Assembly: GCA_010279815.1 (NCBI GenBank) | Contig: QEOQ01000316.1 | Span: 402,756 to 415,317 of the forward strand | Source: Brachionus plicatilis | Lineage: Eukaryota > Rotifera > Eurotatoria > Ploima > Brachionidae | Direction: 5' to 3' | DNA: 12,562 nt | In this document: one piece after another, positions 7,802 through 12,562 of the stretch | Layout: each line of letters opens with the position of its first letter | How positions within the stretch are numbered: position 1 is the stretch's first letter | Program-made: the position numbers and the translations under genes | The notes under the pieces: model-generated | The model's database searches: none | What the model saw: only the letters and a program-made list of their open reading frames with translations | What the model was told of the DNA's origin: nothing

Positions 7802-7924
7802 ACAAGTCAAAGTCAAGACTTGTACTTTTTAAATTTTTTCCAACAAGTCAAAGCCAAGACTTGTACTTTTTAAATTTTTTCCAACAAGTCAAAGTCAAGA
7901 CTTGTATTTTTTAAATTTTTAAAG
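7802..7924. repeat. Three tandem 41-bp units at the right end of the hAT element
   Basis: Units begin at 7802, 7843 and 7884. Each reads ACAAGTCAAAGTCAAGACTT, then GTACTTTTTAAATTTTTTCCA (GTATTTTTT in the third). The second unit has AAAGCC for AAAGTC and the third runs into a variant after the T run. Each unit contains CAAGTC and GACTTG, a short inverted pair. More partial copies follow to about 7950. Position inside the right terminus indicates subterminal transposase binding repeats. Confidence 0.85.
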
Positions 7925-8097
7925 TCAAAGTCTTGACTTTGACTTTTTGAGACTTTTTTTCGTGACTTTTGTACAAGTCTGATTTTTATTTTTGTTTTTG
8001 ATACCAAATAAATTTTATGAAATAAAATCAAAAAAAAATTTTTTAAAAATTTATATTCAAAAGTGTCAAATTGACACCGCGACCCTTTAAGTGTTAA

Positions 8098-8546
8098 AAA
8101 AAATCAAATTTTTCAACACAATAACAAAAAATCAAGCAAAAAATTAATTCACCTCAGCATATAAAAATAAGATAAAAAAAAAACATTTAATACATTAATA
8201 GATTTTAAAAAAAATATTAAGCACATATTGAAAATTAAAAAAATTTTATTATAACTATGATGACTGCTGTGAACTTAATTAAATAAAATAATTATTTAAG
8301 TTTATTAAGCTTATTGTTCTTTCAAAATAATTATTTAGAATTAAAATAACTTTTTTCATTGAATATCAAAATTTAATTTAACTAGCAGTTGCTGTTCTTT
8401 AAAAAAAATTATAAAATTTTAAGTAAAATATTTTTATTTGAATCAATATTAGATATTTTTGGATTAATTATTAAGATTCGAGCCCAGTTTTTTGTGTTAA
8501 ATATTTCTTTTTGATATATTTACTTTTTGTGGTGAAAAGTAGACTG
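8098..8546. other. AT-rich intergenic stretch, no gene recognised
   Basis: Nothing coding is recognisable. AATAATTATTTA occurs twice (about 8288 and 8326) among A/T runs. I see no inverted-repeat element with clear ends here. Confidence 0.5.
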
Positions 8547-8554
8547 ATTGTGTT

Positions 8555-8700
8555 TAGTGTTGGCAATCGACTCCAATCGATTGACAAATTTAATAAATCG
8601 ATTAATTTTTTTTAGTCGACTATTAAATCGATTAATTTTTTTTAGTCGATTATTAAATCGATTAATTTTTTTTAGTCGATTATTAAATCGATTAATTTTT
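8555..8700. repeat. 30-bp tandem array behind a hAT-like terminus
   Basis: TAGTGTTGGCAATCGACTCC at 8555-8574 resembles the TAGTGTTGGxAATCG starts of many animal hAT elements. It is followed by a tandem array with period 30: units start at 8595, 8625, 8655 and 8685 (the last partial), each AAATCGATTAATTTTTTTTA followed by GTCGATTATT. The first unit has GTCGAC for GTCGAT. The repeated ATCGAT and TCGA words are typical subterminal repeats. No matching right end was found with certainty, so this may be a solo or truncated end. The array itself is unambiguous. The hAT link is inferred. Confidence 0.7.
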
Positions 8701-8751
8701 ACAAGAACAAGTGCTCGCAACACAATTTGTGTTGCGAGCACTTTTTCTTGT
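8701..8751. repeat. Near-perfect 51-base palindrome
   Basis: ACAAGAACAAGTGCTCGCAA plus CACAA (8701-8725) faces its complement at 8727-8751 around one T, with a single mismatch in 25 pairs. It starts where the 30-bp array ends and is more GC-rich than its surroundings. It would extrude as a cruciform or fold as a long RNA hairpin. It could be the centre or end of a small transposable element. A host regulatory role cannot be judged from sequence. Confidence 0.85.
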
Positions 8752-8954
8752 GTTAATCAGAATTTTGTTGTGCCGAAATTATAATCCCATTTAAGAAAAC
8801 CAAATAAAAAGCTCATTTTTCAGTCAAAATTAATTTAATAAAAAAATTTTTTTGTCAAATATTTTATCAAAACTTACAAGATCTAAAGTTTCAAAAAAAC
8901 TCAAAATAAAACAAAAAATTAAAATCTTGGTCAATAATTGATCTAAATAAATAG

Positions 8955-8960
8955 TTTATT
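8955..8960 (-). terminator. Candidate polyadenylation signal for SMCR8
   Basis: AATAAA on the minus strand lies about 63 bases after the SMCR8 stop, a normal place for a 3' end in a compact genome. Other A-rich words nearby make this tentative. Confidence 0.4.
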
Positions 8961-9022
8961 GTTTAAAACATACAAATTCTAATAAACAGAAAAAAAAAAA
9001 CAAACAAGCGATTGTGAAATTT

Positions 9023-11917
9023 TTAATTTTTCCTCTTAAAAAAATCAATTTCCTCGAACTCAACCAAAAGAGGTATCTGAATGTCACTGCTTTCCGTAAA
9101 ATTAAGACTATAATTGGGCTCGGCAGTATCTGAACCATTCGAAGCCAACTCAATCAAAGGAACACTACCATTCTCATTTTTCCTCATTTTACAATTCATC
9201 TCTTTGACCTCTTTTTTGCGCATGGCCAAATTGTACAAATAAATCTGCTTCATTTTGAGACTCTTCAAAAAAAATTCCACAATCTTAAAATCACATTTGT
9301 CCAAAGCAATCGTCTGGTCAGTCACATAGGCAACCCACTTGCTCATTATCTCCAACTCCACTTCAAATTTGCTTCTACTCTTATCTTTTTTGACCGATAG
9401 AAGCTTTCGCAACTTTTGCCTCCGACTCAGAGCTAGAAGACTGCTCGTCGAGCTTTGGATGGACGGTCTCGGTTCGGCCGAGAGCCGGCCCGAGTTCACC
9501 AATGACTCGGACTGAAAATTTTCTTGCTCAAACAAGATCGAGTATTCATAGACAAAAGCTAGTTTTGAGTAAAAATTGAAAAGATTTGTGATCAAAAAGA
9601 GAAAGATGAAGGAGTCATGGTTAAAATGGGCGCATTTGGACACGGTGTTTGTCAAATAAGAGCCAGTGTACTTGGGACCAGAGAAGGTGAGTTCGTCCAG
9701 GTCCAGAATGGACACATAGTTGCGTATGGTGATGGGAATGTAGCTCAGCAAGAGGTGTTCTATGTTTTCGTTGTCGTAGTGTTTGTGGGTGTCCAGATTG
9801 CAGGTGTTTTTGACCATGAGGCTCAGGCCGAACAGCTTGCAGTTCTTTAGGTCGCTGAGCCGGATCGGCTTTCGCTCGTGGATGCACTTTAGCTTGGGTC
9901 TGTCTGGCGCAAAGCTGGTGTGGGGCGAAGAGGTGAACTTTGGCGCCTGGTTGGCAGTGAGAGAATTGATGCAATAGAAAGAGTTGGGCACAAAGTTGCT
10001 AAGACACTCGAGCACCGATTGAAGGCGGCCTTGGCTGGAACAGTAGCGGGACACGCACACAAGTGGCCGGCCTTTCAAAATTGAGTAAAAAACATGCGGC
10101 AAGGCAACAGGAAATTTTTGGAACAAATTTTTGAAATTTTGCTCAAAATTAAATTCTTGAAATTGGACAATTTTGTCCGCTAGACTAGACTGGCACCTGA
10201 GGCTATTTAGCGCTTTGTAGAACAGACCCACTGACGAGGAGGACAGCGACACTGCCAACGAGTTGCTCGACGGATAAATGGCCAGCAACGAGTTGGCAAA
10301 GTCGTATTCATTGAGCTCTTTTTTGCACGAGTATTCATCTTCGTACATTATGTCCTGGTCGGTGAGCTCGGCATCGTTTGCAGACAAGTACTCGTCGTCA
10401 AGCGAGTCACTTGGCTCAAACACGTCCAAATAGTGTTCCAAATTGGACCAAGAGAACTCTTTTAGCGTTGGCTGACTTTTAGTGTCCACATAAACAGTTG
10501 GTTCACTACAGGCACTAAAAAGTTGACTTGTGCTCCTGTCACAATTCTTATCCAAAATTGTTTTGCTTAAGCTTTGGGTATCTATGTCCAAAGAAAAGTC
10601 ACAAATGTGACAATCGCCGGCCGTCATCGACCAAAAAATATTATGCTTGAGACTTTGTGGGCCTAGTGAGCTTTTTTTGTATTTAAGCAAATGGAACCAA
10701 GTGGAAAAGTATCTCTGGGTTAGTTTGAGCTGGTTGATTGCTTGTTTGACTGTGTCCGGACACAACTCATGCAGTTTTTTCATATTTTTTTGACGCTCCT
10801 TTCGAGCATTTGGTTCCATGTGTGGAACAAAAGTGGTGCTGCCTGTCAAAGCTTGATGGAATATTTTTGCTCTGTACTGTTGGTCGTGACACCGGTCTAT
10901 GTTGAGAGCTAAATTGTCCTCGTGTGACAAAGGAAATGTGTGGGAGCGAGATTTTACACTTTGGCTAAAGCTGCTGAACAGAGATTTTGTCTTGTGCCAG
11001 TTTTTTTTCTGCAATTCCTCAATGGTTGTGGCCAGAACCTGGTGGGTTTCTGTGAGCAAGTTGTTGATGGTTGACAGCTGAGCGCTCTTGGCGATTTCAG
11101 TGGAACAGGCAGAGTTGAGTCGTGTGGCAACACTTTCGTCCAGATCGAAGTCATGCTGAATTTTGGAGCGTCCTAAAGTGTCCGATTGGCACCATCTTTC
11201 AAATATGTCACCAGTGTGCTTCAAATCGGAGCACTTTTGCTCCAGCTCCTGCTTAAAATGCACCAGGTTGCCTTTTCTGAACAATTCTGTAACTTGGCTG
11301 AATTTTTCTTTTATGTTGTGGAAAAATTCGACCGCTTTTTGGTCATTGGAAATGTAGGCCATGCAGAAGGGTCTGACAAAGCCGCGCGCCTCCATGTCAT
11401 ACAAAGTAAAATGCTGAATGCAAGAAGTTATTTGGGTGGTGTCGTCCCAGAAGTTGACAATTGTTGTGTCCGTGGTGAACTTGAATTTTTTGTCACTGTC
11501 ACAGCTTTGGTTTTGGGAATGGAAGTCTACGCACATGAGGTGCAATGCGTACTCGTTTTTGTCGAAGTCAGCGCCTCCATCAGTGGGTATGGACAGCAAG
11601 GGCTTGGGTCCTTCGATCTCGGAAAATTCACAAATCAAAATGAAGTCGTCGGTGTACTGGCCTTTGATGCAGGATTTTTTTGTCTTTTCACAGTTTATTG
11701 ACTTGATGTACAGATTTGGCCTGAGATATTCCGGTATTTCGGAAAGATTCTGAATTTTGTGAAGCAATGAATCCGCTTCGGATGTCTGGCTGTGCTGACT
11801 TAGGTCCGAGAGCGAAGTGTTTACATTGGACTCGTTTGGTCTGTGGGTCGATTTGCTGGCAGTGACATCATTGTTTTGGATTGCTCTGGCATAGGCTGAA
11901 TATTCAATTCCATACAT
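9023..11917 (-). CDS. SMCR8: SMCR8, DENN-family subunit of the C9orf72-SMCR8-WDR41 complex, complete
   Basis: SMCR8 pairs with C9orf72 and WDR41 in a complex that acts in autophagy and at lysosomes and has GTPase-activating activity on small GTPases. SMCR8 supplies the arginine finger. The protein has 964 residues (human 937 as I remember it). Longin domain, about 89-240: DFILICEFSEIEGPKPLLSI (91-110) and FTLYDMEARGFVRPFCMAYI (170-189). Arg178 aligns with human Arg147, the catalytic finger. The variable linker (about 250-585) is rich in Ser, Gln and acidic residues. DENN part: KFPVALPHVFYSILKGRPLV (601-620), VSILDLDELTF (735-745), and a C-terminal helical block about 851-900. A Ser/Lys/Arg-rich insert (about 800-850) and a long polar tail (about 905-964) exceed the vertebrate form. 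An in-frame TAA touches the ATG upstream (11918-11920), which fixes the start unless an upstream exon exists. The start context is weak (T at -3). One exon. Codons 9600-10080 are far more GC-rich than AAR2. Confidence 0.97.
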   Translation of the reverse strand: MYGIEYSAYARAIQNNDVTASKSTHRPNESNVNTSLSDLSQHSQTSEADSLLHKIQNLSEIPEYLRPNLYIKSINCEKTKKSCIKGQYTDDFILICEFSEIEGPKPLLSIPTDGGADFDKNEYALHLMCVDFHSQNQSCDSDKKFKFTTDTTIVNFWDDTTQITSCIQHFTLYDMEARGFVRPFCMAYISNDQKAVEFFHNIKEKFSQVTELFRKGNLVHFKQELEQKCSDLKHTGDIFERWCQSDTLGRSKIQHDFDLDESVATRLNSACSTEIAKSAQLSTINNLLTETHQVLATTIEELQKKNWHKTKSLFSSFSQSVKSRSHTFPLSHEDNLALNIDRCHDQQYRAKIFHQALTGSTTFVPHMEPNARKERQKNMKKLHELCPDTVKQAINQLKLTQRYFSTWFHLLKYKKSSLGPQSLKHNIFWSMTAGDCHICDFSLDIDTQSLSKTILDKNCDRSTSQLFSACSEPTVYVDTKSQPTLKEFSWSNLEHYLDVFEPSDSLDDEYLSANDAELTDQDIMYEDEYSCKKELNEYDFANSLLAIYPSSNSLAVSLSSSSVGLFYKALNSLRCQSSLADKIVQFQEFNFEQNFKNLFQKFPVALPHVFYSILKGRPLVCVSRYCSSQGRLQSVLECLSNFVPNSFYCINSLTANQAPKFTSSPHTSFAPDRPKLKCIHERKPIRLSDLKNCKLFGLSLMVKNTCNLDTHKHYDNENIEHLLLSYIPITIRNYVSILDLDELTFSGPKYTGSYLTNTVSKCAHFNHDSFIFLFLITNLFNFYSKLAFVYEYSILFEQENFQSESLVNSGRLSAEPRPSIQSSTSSLLALSRRQKLRKLLSVKKDKSRSKFEVELEIMSKWVAYVTDQTIALDKCDFKIVEFFLKSLKMKQIYLYNLAMRKKEVKEMNCKMRKNENGSVPLIELASNGSDTAEPNYSLNFTESSDIQIPLLVEFEEIDFFKRKN

Positions 11918-12318
11918 TTAGTTTTTTTAATTTTTACTAAAGGTGTCAGCCTTCAAAAGCAAACAGATACAAAAGGAAAACAAAATATTTTAAATTTTGA
12001 AATAAATTTGATCGGAATGAAAATTTTTGGAAAATTATTTTTAACTTAATTTCAATCATGTGATTGAAAAATTCAAAAGCCACTTTTGCGCTTATGTAGA
12101 ATAAGCTAATTTTGGAAATTTATCTTTTTATTTTTCAAATTAAAATGTTTTACTTTATTTTTAAAAATTGGAATTTAAAATTTCATTTATATTAGAGAAC
12201 GCTATTGATAGATAATTAATGGATAATTGGTGAAAAATTAAAAAATTCTCTTTATTTAAATTTTATTATTTGTTTTAAAAGTTTTAATAAAATTAACAAA
12301 AAATTTAATTTTCTAAAT
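11918..12318. other. SMCR8 upstream region
   Basis: AT-rich DNA that should hold the SMCR8 leader and promoter. A 20-base palindrome, TTTCAATCA at 12050-12058 and TGATTGAAA at 12061-12069 around TG, is the only symmetrical element I noticed. No TATA or other core motif stands out against the background. Confidence 0.4.
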
Positions 12319-12384
12319 TTTATTGTGGCCGCAAGAGGTGGCTACAGACTTTATTGCAATCGAAATGAATATGAATGCAAATGG
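12319..12384 (+). pseudogene. Possible start of a FLYWCH-type zinc finger (fragment)
   Basis: The frame reads FIVAARGGYRLYCNRNEYEC, then KW and a TAA (12385-12387). FLYWCH domains, common in MULE-type transposon proteins and some host proteins, begin 'f..S.rGg..L...gy.Y.c..'. The patch is clearly richer in G+C than its flanks. There is no ATG upstream in frame, and the TGG end is followed by GTAAAAATT, which could also be a splice donor (TG|GTAAAA). Nothing further of the domain appears in the remaining 175 bases. Weak call. Confidence 0.3.
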
Positions 12385-12387
12385 TAA

Positions 12388-12562
12388 AAATTATTTCATA
12401 TGATATTTTTTCTAGATATTTATTTGACTCAAAATTAATCGTTATCAAAAAAATTATATAAGCACAATTGAAAGCTTTTAATTTTTACATTTTTTATATT
12501 AATTTTAAAAATTATAAATAATTCGAGCATTGAATTTATCTTTTTGCAATAAATGTTTTTTT
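12388..12562. other. AT-rich right edge, no gene recognised
   Basis: Low-complexity AT-rich DNA up to the window edge. If the upstream patch is an exon, this would be intron, but no acceptor or second exon is identifiable. Confidence 0.4.

Larger units (their letters stand above)
7371..7981 (+). mobile_element. Internally deleted hAT transposon, 611 bp, with perfect 8-bp TSD
   Basis: The left end from 7371 is CAGAGTTGTTTAAAAGTCAC. The right end read inward on the minus strand from 7981 is CAGACTTGTACAAAAGTCAC. They match at 17 of 20 positions and both start with the CAG seen at hAT ends. Directly outside, ATTTTTAT is present at both 7363-7370 and 7982-7989, an exact 8-bp target-site duplication, the length made by hAT transposases. 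Subterminal repeats of an AAGTCAAAGTCAAGACTT unit lie inside both ends, and such arrays are usual transposase binding sites in hAT elements. Only the C-terminal part of a transposase survives (7493-7660). Boundaries and superfamily are well supported. Confidence 0.93.
6238..8097. mobile_element. Composite piggyBac-like region bounded by TTAA and inverted termini
   Basis: The left edge reads TTAACACTCAAAAG from 6238. The right edge, read on the minus strand from 8097, is TTAACACTTAAAGGG. TTAA is the piggyBac target site. Just inside, the left carries GGTGTAAAATTGACACTTTT (6283-6302) and the right carries GGTGTCAATTTGACACTTTT (minus strand, about 8060-8080). The span of 1.86 kb contains a transposase fragment, a third related terminus at 6948-6976, a foldback element and a hAT insertion. 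It could be one old element later invaded, or two related piggyBac elements overlapping. The paired motifs are directly visible. The single-element interpretation is inferred. Confidence 0.55.

Noticed and set aside
7802..7924. CRISPR-like array
   Set aside because: The 41-bp units are contiguous repeats without unique spacers and lie inside a hAT end of a eukaryotic genome.
8520..8784. 73- and 78-residue open frames with NRFNNRLKKI or LIFFSRLLNR repeats
   Set aside because: They are simply the 30-bp tandem array translated on either strand, since a period of 30 keeps the frame open.
9621..9974. 117-residue open frame on the minus strand inside SMCR8
   Set aside because: It overlaps the GC-rich DENN-coding region in another frame, its His/Gln/Ala-rich product has no family likeness, and the SMCR8 frame explains the DNA.
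11186..11753. 171- and 111-residue open frames on the plus strand opposite the SMCR8 N-terminal region
   Set aside because: Both are antisense shadows of the longin-domain coding sequence, with no recognisable motifs or start context.
9023..11917. FLCN (folliculin) instead of SMCR8
   Set aside because: Both share the arginine-finger longin fold, but the LYDxEARGFVRPFCMAYIS block and the C-terminal VSILDLD block match SMCR8, and no folliculin-specific block was seen.

Overview
The window looks like nuclear DNA of a small invertebrate animal. It is very AT-rich between genes, with long A and T runs. Two genes on the minus strand encode proteins typical of animals and other eukaryotes, and both are read without a visible intron. 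The rest is a dense graveyard of eukaryotic transposable elements. The LINE reverse-transcriptase fragments, the low GC and the compact genes remind me of a monogonont rotifer such as Brachionus. That is an impression from memory of such sequences, not something shown here.

Layout. From 1 to about 4.8 kb there is no intact gene. This part holds a decayed LINE reverse-transcriptase 3' half (541-1157, plus strand, possibly with a tail to about 1423) and a 270-bp TA-flanked inverted-repeat MITE (2102-2371). It also holds a second inverted-repeat element (2522-2838), a GC-rich island with a LINE-tail-like motif (3011-3345), a second LINE C-terminal remnant with an A/T-rich tail (3871-4196), two small palindromes (4183-4344) and a reverse-transcriptase motif A scrap on the minus strand (4483-4554). 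AAR2, the U5 snRNP assembly factor, is complete at 4827-5987 on the minus strand.

Between the genes (about 6.2-8.8 kb) sits a nest of DNA transposons. There is a piggyBac-like relic with an acidic N-terminal transposase fragment and three related terminal motifs, and a foldback element with perfect 44-bp arms. Inserted at the edge of that foldback is an internally deleted hAT element (7371-7981) with matching CAG-starting termini and a perfect 8-bp target duplication. Further right are a 30-bp tandem array that starts like a hAT end and a 51-base near-perfect palindrome.

From 9023 to 11917 (minus strand) is a full-length SMCR8, the DENN-family subunit of the C9orf72-SMCR8-WDR41 complex, with the catalytic arginine finger conserved. 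At the right edge is a short stretch resembling the start of a FLYWCH zinc finger.

The two host genes lie in the same direction about 3 kb apart and have no known shared pathway: one acts in spliceosome maturation, the other in autophagy and lysosome regulation. Their proximity looks incidental. I see no rRNA, tRNA, CRISPR or prokaryotic feature. The most informative structure is the nested transposon cluster at 6.2-8.1 kb.
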